This document shows, piece after piece, positions 32,818 through 44,640 of a stretch of DNA of 64,000 nucleotides (positions within the stretch are counted from its first letter, which is position 1; the number at the start of each line of letters is the position of its first letter). This DNA is from Inia geoffrensis. Its lineage: Eukaryota; Chordata; Mammalia; Artiodactyla; Iniidae. Location: the NCBI GenBank assembly GCA_036417435.1, contig CM070902.1, forward strand, positions 42,306,600-42,370,599. Direction: 5' to 3'. The position numbers were made by a program, and so were the translations under genes. Under the pieces are notes generated by a model, which was not told the DNA's origin, did no database searches, and was given only the letters and a program-made list of their open reading frames with translations.

Positions 32818-33308
32818 GGGAGTTGGTCCAATCAAAGACAGAATGTTATGCAGATTCATAGAATCAGCATGCTGATTTGTTTGACCAAGATTTATCATTA
32901 TTATTATAACTATTGTTGTTAAATACAAATTTTTATATAAGAAAAATTTTACCAAGTTATAAAAATAAAATTACATGATTTTGGGGGTATATCAACCAAG
33001 GGAAGTATAAAATTCAGCAAACATAGGTAGGTTTAATATGATATGTGCAATGGGCTTTATTGTAATGAAAATCTGGAACACAATTAGAAAATAATAAAGT
33101 CAATTGTGCTTGGTGTAAATCAGGAAACATTCAATTATCAACTCTGCAAGGACTCTGGCCTGGGTAGAAAAAGGGATGCAGGCATAACTAAGAAAAGTCC
33201 TTCACCTTAAGGAACTGTTTGTAAACCAACTGAACCTTTGAGCAAGAGAAGACCTCTAATTTCATTGGTTCAATAAACTGTTCCCTGCAATACTCAGTAC
33301 TAAACTCC
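32818..33308. other. Unassigned spacer between two LTRs
   Basis: About 490 bp of AT-rich sequence without recognised repeat. It does not look like retroviral internal sequence. Confidence 0.4.
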
Positions 33309-33861
33309 TGTGGTAGTCTTAAACATGTCATTGATATGCCTCCTATAAAAGAGAGGACTGTGTGTTCTTTCCTTTTCATCTGGGCCAACTTCAGTGACTG
33401 ACTTGTAGCCAATAGAATGCAGCAGAAATGACATTGTGTAATGTTCAAGGTTAGATCACAAAATGTAATACAGCTCTGTCTGTATTACACAGACATTGCT
33501 TTTGACTCCCAAAGCCACAAGGTAAGAAATGTCATTACTCTGAGGTCAACATGCTGTGAGAAAGCCCAGGCCATATGGAGAGGTTATGTCATGTTTCTGT
33601 CTTTAGCCCCACCTGGGGTCTCAGCCAACACAAGACACATGAATAAAGACACCTTCAGATGATTCCAACCCCAGCCACTGAGTCACCTCCAGAGGCTATA
33701 TCTTCCATCTGGGGCCTAAGTTATTACTGAGAAGAGGTCAGTCACTCCTTCTATGCCTTGTCCATATTCCTGACCCATGGAATCAGAGAACATATTAAAA
33801 TGATCCTATAAGCAGCTAAGTTTTGGAGTAATTTGTTACACAGAAGGAAGTAACAGTAACA
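33309..33861 (+). mobile_element. MaLR-type LTR (MLT1-like)
   Basis: The 3' part is diagnostic: 'attccaaccccagccactga', 'ttcctgacccatggaatcag' and 'gcagctaagttttggagtaa', then a 'tttgttacacag' end. The 5' part (tgtggtagtcttaaacatg...) is less certain. The length of about 550 bp fits an MLT1-class LTR. Confidence 0.72.
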
Positions 33862-34084
33862 CCACCCTTCTCATCATGTGGTCTACAAGACCTCTTTGGA
33901 GAAGTTGGTTGGAAAAGTGGAAAACTGACGTGGGCCAAAGCAATCAAAGGTCATTGGTTGATCTCCAGATTTGACACTAAATTTCTGTGTTACTTTGAGC
34001 ATTTCAAAGGCATTTTCAAATAAATGTCTCAGTTTGAACAGTTTTAAAATATTCCTTTTTTAAAATTTTGGTTTATGTTTTTCA
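33862..34084. other. Short unassigned spacer
   Basis: No repeat or frame recognised between the MLT1-like LTR and a MIR. Confidence 0.4.
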
Positions 34085-34215
34085 TAATTCCAAACCTACT
34101 TTCTGCCAGGCACTGTACTGAGCTCTCACACATATGGCCTTTATCCTTATAAAAAGCTCATGAGATTGGTGTGATTATTTAGATTAAAAGATAGGGAAAT
34201 GATCATCAGCAGTCA
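34085..34215 (-). mobile_element. MIR fragment
   Basis: 'ctgccaggcactgtactgag', 'ggcctttatccttataaaaa' and 'aagatagggaaatgatcatc' fit MIR read on its complement. Confidence 0.6.
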
Positions 34216-34220
34216 AGGGC

Positions 34221-34835
34221 TATTATTATTTGAGAATTTGTGATTTGTCAAATACTTTCTAAGCCCTTTATGTGTAATATCTCATTTCATCTTCATAATA
34301 ACTCTGAGATAGCTGCTATTATGATTTCCATTTTATAGCTGAGGATAGCAAAGCACAGAAAATCTATGTAACTTAGCCAAGTTTACCCAACGAAAAGGTT
34401 GGTAGTCTGTGTCTTAGCTCAAGATTCCATAACAAAATACTACAGACTGAATGGCTTAAACAACAAAACTTTATTTCTCACAGCTCCAGAGGCTAGAAAT
34501 CTCCAGATCAAGGTGCCAGACAATTGGTTCCTGGTGACAGCCCTCTTCTTGGCTTGCAGACAGCTGTTTTCTCACTGTATCCTAATAGGGCTGAAAGAGA
34601 GAAATAGTTCTGGTCTCTCTTCCTCTTCTTATAAGGACATTAATATCTTTATGGGGCCCTACCCTTACCATCTCAGCCAGTTACCTCCCAAAGGCCCCAA
34701 CTCCAAATACAGGTCACACGGTGGGTTAAGGTTTCAAAATATGCATTTGTGGGAGGACACAAACACTCAGAGCATAGCAGTCTGTCTTCAGAGTGCACAC
34801 TCTTAACAACTGTGCTCATTCATTAAAAATACACC
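34221..34835 (-). mobile_element. MIR SINE split by an LTR
   Basis: The 3' part lies at 34221-34409 ('aatatctcatttcatcttca', 'tatagctgaggatagcaaag', 'ggttggtagtctg'). The tRNA-like head resumes at 34780-34835 ('gtctgtcttcagagtgcac', 'actcttaacaactgtgctc'). The intervening 34410-34779 is an MLT1 LTR. Joining of the two MIR halves across the LTR fits the MIR consensus order. Confidence 0.78.
34410..34779 (-). mobile_element. Solitary MaLR LTR (MLT1-like) with perfect 5-bp target duplication
   Basis: On the complement the LTR starts TGCTATGCTCTGAG and ends in CA (plus strand tgtcttagct...catagca). 'ctacagactgaatggcttaa', 'tttatttctcacagctccag' and 'cttcttataaggacattaat' are typical MLT1 blocks. 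The 5-bp duplication gtctg flanks it at 34405-34409 and 34780-34784. It sits inside a MIR. The 135-codon frame on the plus strand at 34399-34806 is the LTR read through and is not a gene. Confidence 0.9.
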
Positions 34836-34989
34836 ACAGCACACATGGAAAATGTTTTTTTAAAAGGTGTAAAAAGTCACAGAATTATATATCCTCCCTG
34901 ATTAAAGGATTGGTTAAAAGCATGCATAGGAAAAAGTAGAAAGAATACATCCAAAAGAAACAGGAGTGGGAATAGTAGTGTATTCATGC

Positions 34990-35009
34990 TTTTTTTTTTT
35001 TTTTTTTTT
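34990..35009. repeat. Poly(T) run
   Basis: A 20-base T run followed by 'ggtctatactcaagattttc' and 'tgtaatattatattaca'. This may be an old retroposon end on the minus strand, but I cannot name the family. Confidence 0.9.
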
Positions 35010-36534
35010 GGTCTATACTCAAGATTTTCTGTAATATTATATTACATCCATAATATAAAACTAAAGTTCTGTATAATAATTTTATATGCCCCTGAAGAGA
35101 AATTTCCATGCAGAAGATGAACATTTATTAATGAGTAAATAAGTGGAGAACATGTCATATTTCAATGGAAGCTTTTATGTTTTGATCTCATGCTTTGAGA
35201 CATGCTGTCTCCTTGAAAGGGAAGGAGGGCCCATAACACCCACACCTGGTAAACCAGATGACTGCTGCATCCAGTGGGTTTTTGAGATCACATTCTGGAC
35301 AATGGTGGGAACAAAAGACAGACCCTAGGTTCCTGATTGATCAATAGGTCAATGCTTCTGATTCTTTCCACTTCCAGGAGCTAGGACAAGAGAAAGAAGA
35401 GGAAATTGTGTAACCATTAAAGGGTTTACTCAGATTATCGTGGCAGAATTTGGCACTCAGTCATTTGCAAAGTTGGAGAATTTACAGAGAAAGGAGGCAC
35501 GGCAGCACTGAGAGAGAGGTGAGGTAGGAGGAAGTGAAAGCACCCAAAAGAGTCTCCCAGAGGACCCTGCAATACCACCATCTCCAAGTCTGAGATTGTG
35601 CATCTTGAGATGTGGGAGCTGGTGTGAAGACTGGGTTTGGTCATTCCAGGTTGTCAAGAAGGGAAAGAGAACCCAGGTCTGTGTGACTCTGACTTTCTTC
35701 TCTGGCCTTTGCTGTGCAGAAATGCTCTCCAGGAAAGGAGTTACAGCCTCTGGATTCTAGGCCTAATCCTAACACAAATTAGAGATAAGAAGGGTTAGGC
35801 AAAAGACTTTACCTTCTGATGCCAAAAGGACATCAGGTCTTCATTAGAAATCAGTTACTTTCCACCAGAGAGTGTTTTTGAGAATTAAACAGGATGATAT
35901 CTTGAAATGAAAATAAAAACTTTGGAAAAAAATTATACTTTTCTTAACTTATTAAGTAACACCTCTGACCTGACCTGAACCTAAAGGGAGTTAGTTTACA
36001 GCTCCTAGGTCTGATATGTAGTGTGAATTTTCATGAGTTTCACTGCATAAATATTAACATGTTTGTTCATGTGGTGTTGCCCCTGGGTCCCCTGGGAGAG
36101 CCGTCTAATATTAGGGCATCATAAAATCTGTAAAACCTTTATGCATATTTGGCTGTTCTAGTTTCACATAAGGGATTGTGGGCACCTATTGCATTCATAG
36201 ATACACCAACTCTTTCTTTCTCCTGTCTATGAGGCACATGTGGTCAGGTTTTAATCTTTATTTATTAAAACTGTGACTGTGACATTAAACAGGGTCTTAT
36301 TCAGTGAATGTTATGTGCTCAGTAGCCAAAGACTATTCTTCTTCCCTAAGGGAAGAGATGGGAGAGAAGGATGTTTGACTATCTCTTTAAATTTGTTGTT
36401 TGAAAGATGATTTTTAGCAGCTCTATGTGACTACAACTATCTTCGGGGCAGTTGGGCAAGAGCACGCATGAAATAGATTCTAGAGCTAAGAAACACAAGC
36501 AAACACAAAACAGGGGTTTAAAGAAGGACACATA
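35010..36534. other. Unassigned noncoding stretch
   Basis: About 1.5 kb of unique-looking sequence. Frames at 35143-35328 and 35435-35657 are short and without known domains. No repeat recognised. Confidence 0.45.
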
Positions 36535-36725
36535 ACAGCAATTGAAGAGCCCAGACTTTGACATCAGATTCGGTTTCAAAATCTCGTTCTGTCTGCTCTT
36601 TGTTCCTGGGGAAAGAAAAATTCAGCATCTCTAATTTTTTTCCTTAGCTTTCAAATGGCAGTAGCAATATATCTCACATAAGGATTAAATAGAATAAATG
36701 AGTCTTAGCACAGTGCCTGGCATTT
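36535..36725 (+). mobile_element. MIR SINE, diverged
   Basis: 'gaagagcccagactttgaca', 'cttagctttcaaatggcagt', 'cacataaggattaaatagaa' and 'agcacagtgcctggcatttt' follow MIR order on the plus strand. Confidence 0.65.
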
Positions 36726-38174
36726 TAACTATCTGCAAAAATAGACATTGTTTTAATTAAATGCACATGTTGATATAATGTTTACTGTGAAGTTTTGCTG
36801 TCACAAGCTGTTTGTGGCAATCTTGACCCTCCCCAATGAAGTTTATTTTCATCTCTTGCTCATTAAGTTACTCACAGTGGCTGGAAATTTGACGGCCGTG
36901 ATTTTTGAACTTCTCAGCTCTTCTAAGAGCTGCTGGTTTATTTTTCAATATTTTTCCAAACATCAAGCATCACTGAAGAATCTTCCCCAAAGACCTATGA
37001 GTGGCCTGCTCCTGGTATAATGATTCATAGTTGCAGGTTCTGGGCCAGAAAACTTAGGAAGGTGAGATTTCCACGGCTCTTTAAGGAAATATCATCAGTT
37101 TCATGACTCCTGAGTCAAGAAACCATTTAATACCCCAGAGCTCACAGCAGCTGAGCTCAAACATGAGGCTGTGTTTAGGAAGACTCCTCTCCTCCTTTTT
37201 TTTAATGGGCCCTTATTACAGAGGCAGAAGGTGTATTAACCCAGCACCCAGAGCCTACCACCATAAATTCACCATAAAATCCTGTTGACATTGGTTGACT
37301 GTCAGGAACATAAAACTGTCAGTTACCACATTTTCAATTATAAAGGACAATTACTCTGTGCATGTTAGTAGATGCACACCAGAGCTCATGTGTGGGAATC
37401 ATCCTGATCTCAGACATGTATGGGAATAGTGCTGACCTGTTTGCCCACAGTGAGCTGGGGGTTTCAAGCAGTCCAAACAATGTTCCCAACACCCCTTGGT
37501 TGTTAACACTGGGAAAAGAGAAGATATTCTCTGATTTGTTCCCATAATGTTCTGGGCTATGTCAGAGTGCACTGAAATTGTCATTTTATTATCAATCTCC
37601 CCCGCTAGCCATTTAATGACCAAAGCTGTGTCTATTACTTGTTTTAATCTTCAGAATCTGGAATAGCACCTTCTATGTAGATGGTGTTCTGTAAATATCT
37701 CAACATAAGTCCATGACCTCAGTACTTCAGACAATTATGCTGAGTGTGCTTCTATGACTACATCACCTTCAGTCTCTGGGAAACTTACCTGCCAAGCAGC
37801 TATTTTAGAATGGATACACTGAGACACATTCTCCCTGCGCCCAAAGCCAAATGATCCAACACTGGCTGAAGCAGACATCAACATTCAAGGTGAGTTCTTA
37901 CTGACTTGCAGAAGACTGCTCTCTGCCAATCTGAATCTCTTCCACTGAAGGCTGTTAAAACTATCTCCAGCAAATTACCCTATCCTATCAACACAGATGG
38001 GTGCACCCTGCTAAGAACCCTATACAAAATGTTGATTTCCCAAATATCAGGTGAAAGTCCTTTATCCTAGTTTGAGACCCATTAACTCAACCCTTCTATC
38101 CAGTTCTGAAGTGTTTTCTGGAACAGATGCATCAGTGAGATAAGTTTGTAACTTCACCAGGGCCGTGCTACCTA
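36726..38174. other. Unassigned noncoding stretch with a possible L2 end
   Basis: Mostly unique-looking sequence. At about 37625-37710, 'ggaatagcaccttctatgta' and 'ttctgtaaatatctcaacat' faintly resemble an L2 3' end. Short frames at 36778-37020, 37103-37288 and 37362-37547 show no domain. Confidence 0.4.
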
Positions 38175-38370
38175 CCAGATTTGAGCAGTTAAGACAGGTC
38201 ATGGTTTGACTATGCTCTGCTACATCCTAACCATGTAACCTTGGAGAGGTTAGGAAGTCTCAGTAAGTCTCACTGTCTTCATCTATAAAATAGGAATTAA
38301 GAGTGGTACCTGCGGAGTTGAGGTGATGTTTACATGAGATACTGAATGAAAAGTGTCCTATGGATTGTGG
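38175..38370 (+). mobile_element. MIR SINE
   Basis: 'aaccatgtaaccttggagag', 'cactgtcttcatctataaaa' and 'taggaattaagagtggtacc' match the MIR core on the plus strand. Confidence 0.7.
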
Positions 38371-38499
38371 TGTAAAAAAACACTAGGTCTCTTACTATAA
38401 GCAAATGTTCTCACATATTAGTTCTTCAATTCCACCTGAAATAACTTCCCGTAATAGCTCACTATCCAAGTCCTATCATCCTTCTATAAAAGTCCAAGC

Positions 38500-38698
38500 A
38501 CACAGACATTTGTAGTTCGCAAAGTGGTTTTCATATACGTGGTGCTATTTTATCTGTACCCACACAATGAGGTAGATGGCAGAGGCATTGCCTCCTCCTC
38601 CTCACAGAAGATAAATGGGGATGTTGAGCCCAAAGATAAGGGACCTTGCAGAGTGATAAAACACTTAAGGTTCAGCTCTAAACGCAGAGCCAAGTCTT
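38500..38698 (-). mobile_element. Diverged MIR-like fragment
   Basis: 'cacaatgaggtagatggcag', 'aagataaatggggatgttga' and 'acgcagagccaagtcttta' resemble MIR read on its complement, with an insertion of cctcctcctcc. Confidence 0.45.
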
Positions 38699-39894
38699 TA
38701 TGAATCAAAGTTCCTTATTTCTCAAGCCTCAGCTCCTTAGAGCAAGGCATGCATTTGGACACACTCACTTGTCCTCTTTGCTATCTTTACAGATCTCTTT
38801 GCAAGGACCCCTCTTCTTATGGCTCCATCTCTTCACCTGCATCCCCCTTTATATGGATATGGGCTTTCCCAGACTTGTTCAATATTTTCTGTGGTGAGGT
38901 TCAGTGGTATTAACTGTTCATCTTCACCGATTTGGATTTGCATAGGAGACATCAGAAGGCCTATAATGTCAATCCGTAAATGTCAGACTGTAATCTTCTG
39001 TGTCATCCTGGAAATAGAGGAATTTAGAGGTGGAATGAGGATGTAAAAAAAGCACCCACTTTGCTCCCTGGTCAAGGTTTCCTTTCTTTTATATTTGAGC
39101 ATACATCCCCAATATATGCATGATTATTTATTTGGAAATTGTGCATATGTTCTAATATACTACTGTATTTTGTATGTGGACTTTGAAAGGAGGTGATATA
39201 GATGACCTAATATGTTAAATGCCTTTCTAACTGTGGTGACATTATAGCAACCATATAAAACTCAGACATCTTATATAACATTTTTGCTTCTCATTACTAA
39301 AGTGAGATTATAATATGTAGTAACTGTATATATTTATTTTATAGGATATGTAAGTAACGTATGGGGTATCTATAACCCATGCACATAGAATTTTATAACA
39401 TAATATATAAAATGATATGTGTATGATAAGGTGTACACCCCACTATTATTAACCTTGCATTTTACCTGCAAGATATTAGCTGATGCTGATGACAGTGGCT
39501 AAGAACCTGTTTATAGTGATTTTCCAGAGTTTATTTTGTTTTGTTTGTCTCCTTGTTTTTTGTCTTTCTGTTGTCCGAATTGTCTAGGTTGGCATTATTT
39601 TTATTCATTAATATGACCAGTAAAGACCTTGGAGAAGAATAAACTTCAGTCCTGCCATTTTCTTGTTTACATGCGCTTTGCTTGTGTTACTGACATTTTC
39701 TTCAACCAGTCATTTCTTGTAGAAAGCCTGCCAAACCACTTGCTTACTCTCTGAGTGTTAGCAAAGTTGACATGAGATCACACAACCTGTAAATATAATT
39801 AATGAGGAGTACATAAACCCCAGTGCATTATAATACATGTTATAGAAACTGTTGGTTGCCCACCCCTCTTGGTAACTGTGTTCTATAAAAAATA
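38699..39894. other. Unassigned noncoding stretch
   Basis: AT-rich unique-looking sequence. Frames at 38700-39046 are short and without known domains. Confidence 0.45.
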
Positions 39895-40290
39895 GACGTA
39901 TTAGCTGGATGGGAAGATTATGTATCCTGGTGTCCCTTGCAGCTAATTTGACCATTTGACTACGTTCTGTTTAACGGGATGCAAACAAATTGATGGGTAC
40001 AACCTAAATAAAAAAGGGATAGGCTCTCTCTTTCTCTTTCCATCCTACTTTCTGCAAAAGCTGAAGCAGCCATCCTGGTTCACCTTAGGGAAACCTTGTG
40101 CTCAGAATGGCAGAGCAACACTATTGTAAGGTCATGGGTGTTCCACACCATGGGCTGCTACTTCAGCACTGGAAAGCACAGGCCCACGCTGTTAGGGCAG
40201 TTAGAAATGAACTTTTTAAAAGTCATTGATATTTTGGTCTTGGTTAGTGCAAGAAAACCAGTATTCCAACTAATAAAATATACTAAAAGT
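39895..40290 (+). mobile_element. Possible eroded LTR
   Basis: 'gaagcagccatcctggttca' and 'tcattgatattttggtcttg' resemble conserved blocks of some mammalian ERV LTRs, in the right order. The rest is too eroded to name the family. Confidence 0.3.
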
Positions 40291-40350
40291 GAATAAAAAG
40301 TGAATAGTATGGGTGACTATCAGCCCCCTTGTGTTGTGTACGTCTCAGTT

Positions 40351-40361
40351 CCCCCCCCCCC
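40351..40361. repeat. Poly(C) run
   Basis: Eleven consecutive C residues, then acccc. Confidence 0.95.
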
Positions 40362-40669
40362 ACCCCAAAGGATACTTTGTTAAACACATCAATAATATTC
40401 ACACATCTTACTTTTCTACTTTTTAAATTAAAAATATAGCAGAAATTATTTTTCTTTTTCTTCCTGTGTTCCAGTTTACTACTTCATTAGGGTGCTGGCA
40501 TTCTAGTAGACCTCTGATTACTTCTCTTGAAAACCAGACAATTGTGTAGAGTTTTTGTTTGTTTGTTTCTACTTTTTCAGATTATATGTATTGGTCTTAA
40601 TCAACCTAGGGTAACTGCAACCCTCTTGAAAGCAAGGCTATTCTGTACACGTAACTGTTTCTATATTTC

Positions 40670-40868
40670 AGTTGATCTCAAAATATGCTCCTGGAATTAA
40701 CATCACCTGGGAATTTGTTAGAAATCCAATTTCTTGGCCTCCACCCCAGATTTGCTGAATCAGAAACTCTAGGGTAGGCCCCCAAAATTTGCGTTTTAAT
40801 AAGCCCTTCAGGGGATTCTGAGGCCATCTGACGTATGAGAATCATGACGACTGTGCCAATCACTCTTA
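40670..40868. mobile_element. hAT DNA transposon relic (MER5-like)
   Basis: 'taacatcacctgggaatttg', 'ggcctccaccccagatttgc', 'tgaatcagaaactctagggt' and 'tttgcgttttaataagccct' match the order of the MER5 nonautonomous hAT-Charlie element. It has no coding capacity; such elements depended on transposase from other copies. Confidence 0.7.
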
Positions 40869-41377
40869 AACTTCAAAAGCTTAAGAATGAGCAACTTTCT
40901 GAGCTATAGTTGGAAATAGGGAGTGTAAAGATGGCTAAAGCTGTGTTAGACAGGAAGTGCTATAGGGGTCCACAAAATAAGGGGGTTTGAGATGTACCCC
41001 CCAGTGAAGGACAGAATGTTTCCACCAAAGGACTTACAGCACATGCATGTCATAGAGGTGTTATTGCTGCAGGTAATAGGGCAAAGAACTTCCTGAAGGG
41101 AGTGTGAGGATGCTATTGGGATGGCGAAGGTGAGAGAGGTGGACTGCTTGCATGGTCTGGGTTACTCTTGGGCTCCACAAGGAAGGAGCATGAGCACATT
41201 TTCTCCCAAGAAAGCACACAAGCGTGTAAGCATGATAAGAACTGGCTAAGCTAGTGGCCCCCCCAAAATGAAATATTGGCATGAGAGGATACAAATAGGT
41301 TTTATGGAAAAAAAGAGATTCTGTGAGCAAATAAATTTGGATATTGCTGAGTTCAACAAAATTAAATACTTTCTCTA
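40869..41377. other. Unassigned noncoding stretch
   Basis: Unique-looking sequence. The complement frame 41061-41453 (130 codons) has no recognisable domain and overlaps the next transposon relic, so I treat it as chance. Confidence 0.4.
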
Positions 41378-41532
41378 CTGCAGTACTTCTCAGAGCCATT
41401 GAATATGCTAATGAACATTCTGAATCTCTAAGAAAGGGTACCATAGATAACATTGTCCAAAATTATTTGACCACCTCACTCCAGAGGACTTCATGGATTA
41501 AACATTCTTTGAAACACATTTTGAGAATGGTG
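41378..41532. mobile_element. hAT DNA transposon relic (MER1-like)
   Basis: 'gcagtacttctcagagccat' at the left and 'tttgaaacacattttgagaa' at the right resemble hAT-Charlie termini, and 'ttatttgaccacctcactcc' resembles an internal MER1 block. The match is moderate. Confidence 0.5.
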
Positions 41533-41894
41533 TGTTACAAATAAAATGTGTACAAAATCAAAATTTTGAATAAAGGAAGGAATTAGATGGAGTGAAGACT
41601 GAGCCCAAGGAAGGAGATTCTTGGGTAACTTTTATAAATACCAGTGTTCACAGTTTACCTTTGTGACTTGGTAAGGGTATGACACAGTTCATTCTCAAAT
41701 TCTACAATGTGATTGTGTGTCACTAGATTTTCATGATTGGTGTTTTATAAGTTGTATTCTATTGACTCTTGCCTCTCCTGATATAGTTTATCCATTATCC
41801 TAGCACCAAAAGGCCCACAAAGCAGGGTGGTTGTGGTGGGTGAAATGTGGCATCAAAAATTTTCTTTAAAATCAATAAAGCTTGAAAAAGATAT

Positions 41895-41998
41895 GTACTA
41901 TGCCATTTTATACAAGAGACTTGAGCATTTGCGGATTTTGTATCCACGTGTGTTCTGAAACCAATCCCTTGTAGATATCAAGGGATGACTGTAACTGC
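41895..41998. mobile_element. Tigger-family (Tc1/mariner) relic
   Basis: 'tgccattttatacaagagac', 'ttgagcatttgcggattttg', 'ctgaaaccaatcccttgtag' and 'tcaagggatgactgtaact' match the terminal part of a Tigger-type nonautonomous DNA transposon. Only one end is present. Confidence 0.72.
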
Positions 41999-42394
41999 TG
42001 AGTTAAAGATTCTGAATGGCTTGTTGTGTCTGATTCAGGTACAGTCCATTACAAAGGGTATCGAGAGAGTCTTGGCCAAAATTAGCCATCACATCAGGGG
42101 AATGGCAGAAGTAAACTTGGTTCAAGATGGAAGCAGCCCAGCAAGGACACTTGGATGTATATAGGAAGGCAAAGCAGAAACCTAAGGGGGAAATGGCAGA
42201 GATCTGGGTCTTGTGGGAAAATGTTTGTGGCTGATGGGCATATATGTTCAATCAAGGCATCTCAAAGACACTATTTGGAGATAGAAGGCTAACTCCAGTG
42301 GACTACATCCATTGGTTGTCTCAGCCCTCTCCTTTCTGGGGAAAATAAAATTTTAGGGCTGGAGAGAAACAATTAAAATGCATTAGCTTGATTT
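41999..42394. other. Unassigned noncoding stretch
   Basis: No recognised repeat or frame of note. Confidence 0.4.
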
Positions 42395-42480
42395 TTTTCA
42401 AGTATTATCATTATTGTCCATCTAAAATTGCCTGGCATAAAACTGTAGTAAATAAATAGCAGCTATTATTAATATTGTTT
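42395..42480 (+). mobile_element. MIR 3' fragment
   Basis: 'attgcctggcataaaactgt' and 'agtaaataaatagcagctat' match the MIR 3' end on the plus strand. Confidence 0.5.
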
Positions 42481-44004
42481 TAGATCTCATCTACTAATGA
42501 GTCAGTCTAAGTTTCCTCAGATTTGATGAAGATTGAATTGGATGCTAGCTGCATTTGTAGGTGACAAACACCTGTGAATGCTGCTGAAAGAAAGTTAAGG
42601 TAATTCCAAGGTTTTGTGACTTTCCTAAGATCCCTGCTTTCATGAGGTGCATCTGGGACCACTTCTGTTTTCTAAATTCTCTTTCCACTAAGCAGAGCCA
42701 GGACTAGTCTAGGATAAGGATAATAAAGCATTCATCTCAGGTACAAAATTTAAAGGAACACCAAAATAACTCAGTAATCAAGATAAATAATATCATATGC
42801 AGTAGTTTTTAAAAGTAAAAAGTTATGTAAAATGTTTCATGATGAGCAAAACATTAAAAATTTAAACAAAGGCCTGTTATACTGAGCAATACTGTAGCCT
42901 GAAGCAAAAGAAGAAAATCAGCAATGCTAATGTTGCCTTTATTTAAATTGTTGACATTTTGTTTACCGTGGATGCTTGCTTGGGCTTAATTTTATTTTTT
43001 TTTCAAATATTGCATTAAAACATTATTTATCTTGACTACTGAGTTTTAGTATCTCTTTACATTTTGTGTCCAAGATGAGTGTCGTCCTTAACCCTGGTCT
43101 TGGCCCTTCTACTAAATTCTCTTTTCACTATGAATATATGGATTTTTGCCTCTAAATAATACTGTTGGGCTTAAACCAAGTCTCATAAAACAAGCAAAAA
43201 AACAAACAGACAAACAAAAAAATGGTTCCAGTCCTCAAGTCATGCAGTTGGAGAGAAAAGTAGAAAGGAAAGAAAAGAATGAAACTTCTCTTGTGCTGTT
43301 ATTTTAGAACACTCCAAGTAAGTTTGGGGAACAATAGATTATATCATTTCTTGAGCACTCAGACAGCTCAGATAGCAGGGTGCCCATTCTCCATCAAAAG
43401 AAAGGAAGAAAATATAGCTCTTTTTGCATTTGGAGAAGTTCAGTAAAAACATAACACTCACGATTGATTGCTCCCTACATTCACTGTTGTGAACTGAATT
43501 ATGCAACCTTATAAGCTGTAACCGAGTTTATGTTATAAATTAACTCCCGCAGCCATAAGGAGATTTGTTTAAGGCCTATAATCTTTTTGAGATTTGCGAT
43601 AAGAGAAGTTCAGGGCTAGAGGATAGGGTTCTGCTTTTTTGCTCTAATGTGGGGGACCTGGGAAATGGGGAGAAAGTATAAAAATAAGAAAGTAATTCCA
43701 GGTCCCCTTGTAAGTGAAATTACTATGATTGTTAGCTCAGCACTGAAACACTGCTTAAGGCTGAAGTTCCCACACACTGGCCATACTAATTGTCTCTGCC
43801 CATGCAGTGACTCTGAGAGTGGACATGGTGGGCCCTGACAGATGGTTTACTTGTGAGCATGACTCAGAAGCACAGGTTGGAATCAGTTATCATCCTAGGT
43901 CCAGGAAGAAACAGAGAATGAAGGGAACTTAAAAGAGGCCACAGAAGAATTACTTCTAAGTTAGTAATTGGATCACTTTCATGTTTTCACATGTGTATAC
44001 ACGT
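42481..44004. other. Unassigned noncoding stretch
   Basis: About 1.5 kb without a repeat I can name. An (aaac)-rich patch lies at 43190-43220. The 63-codon frame at 43647-43838 shows no domain. Confidence 0.45.
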
Positions 44005-44345
44005 TTATTTATTCAACTCATATTTGCTTAGAGCTTGCTCTCATCCAGGCACTGTGCTGAATATGGAGTCTATGATCCTCAGCAAAGACCCACAGAAGTC
44101 CTGCCTTCACAAAGTCTATAGTCTATTAGGGAAGGCAGATAAATTACAGCATGTAGAAGAAAAAAATATAAAACCTAGAAGCTGCTACAAGGAAAGGCAT
44201 CCAATGTCATGAGGGTAGGTAATGCAGCCATGACCTAGGCCAAGGGGTCAGGAAAGGTTTCCTGGAGAAGTGGCATTTGAGTGATATAAATTATAAGTAG
44301 AAGGGAGAAAGTGGAGTACCCTCTGGGCAAAAGGACTAGTGTGCA
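44005..44345 (-). mobile_element. L2 LINE 3' end
   Basis: 'tttattcaactcatatttgc', 'catccaggcactgtgctgaa', 'agtcctgccttcacaaagtc', 'aggaaaggtttcctggagaa' and 'gtggcatttgagtgatataa' occur in L2 order on the complement, over about 340 bp. It is the longest L2 piece of the window. Confidence 0.75.
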
Positions 44346-44619
44346 CCTAGCATGGTCGTTAAGATTAGGTACGCTTTAGGCAAGTTACTTGAGTATCATT
44401 ATACCATTTCAGAAAGAAGGGAAGTAAAATCAGTGAGGTTAAATACTTCTCCTGTGTTGGCTAGAGTTGTACAGGTCTGTTTCAATCCTTGGTTTGCTTC
44501 ATTCAAAAACCAATGTTTTCTCCATATTTTATCCCTATGAACAACAGGTCATTAGGAAAACATTTTGAGTGAAGAAACTGGCATCAGTGTTAGCTATTAA
44601 GGATGGGAAAATCCATCTT
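44346..44619. other. Short unassigned stretch
   Basis: May contain a degraded MIR ('atcattataccatttcagaa'), but I cannot support it firmly. Confidence 0.3.
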
Positions 44620-44640
44620 AAGATCTTATTGTATTTTTAA

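Noticed and set aside
33476..33493. Hairpin gtctgt-attac-acagac as a possible regulatory element
   Set aside because: A 6-bp stem is expected often by chance and lies within an LTR.
32409..34779. A complete endogenous retrovirus with paired LTRs
   Set aside because: The LTRs belong to different types or orientations, and no gag, pol or env relic lies between them.
34399..34806. 135-codon open frame on the plus strand
   Set aside because: It is an MLT1-like LTR read in the antisense direction, with flanking MIR sequence.
41061..41453. 130-codon open frame on the minus strand
   Set aside because: Runs into a hAT-like relic and has no recognisable domain.
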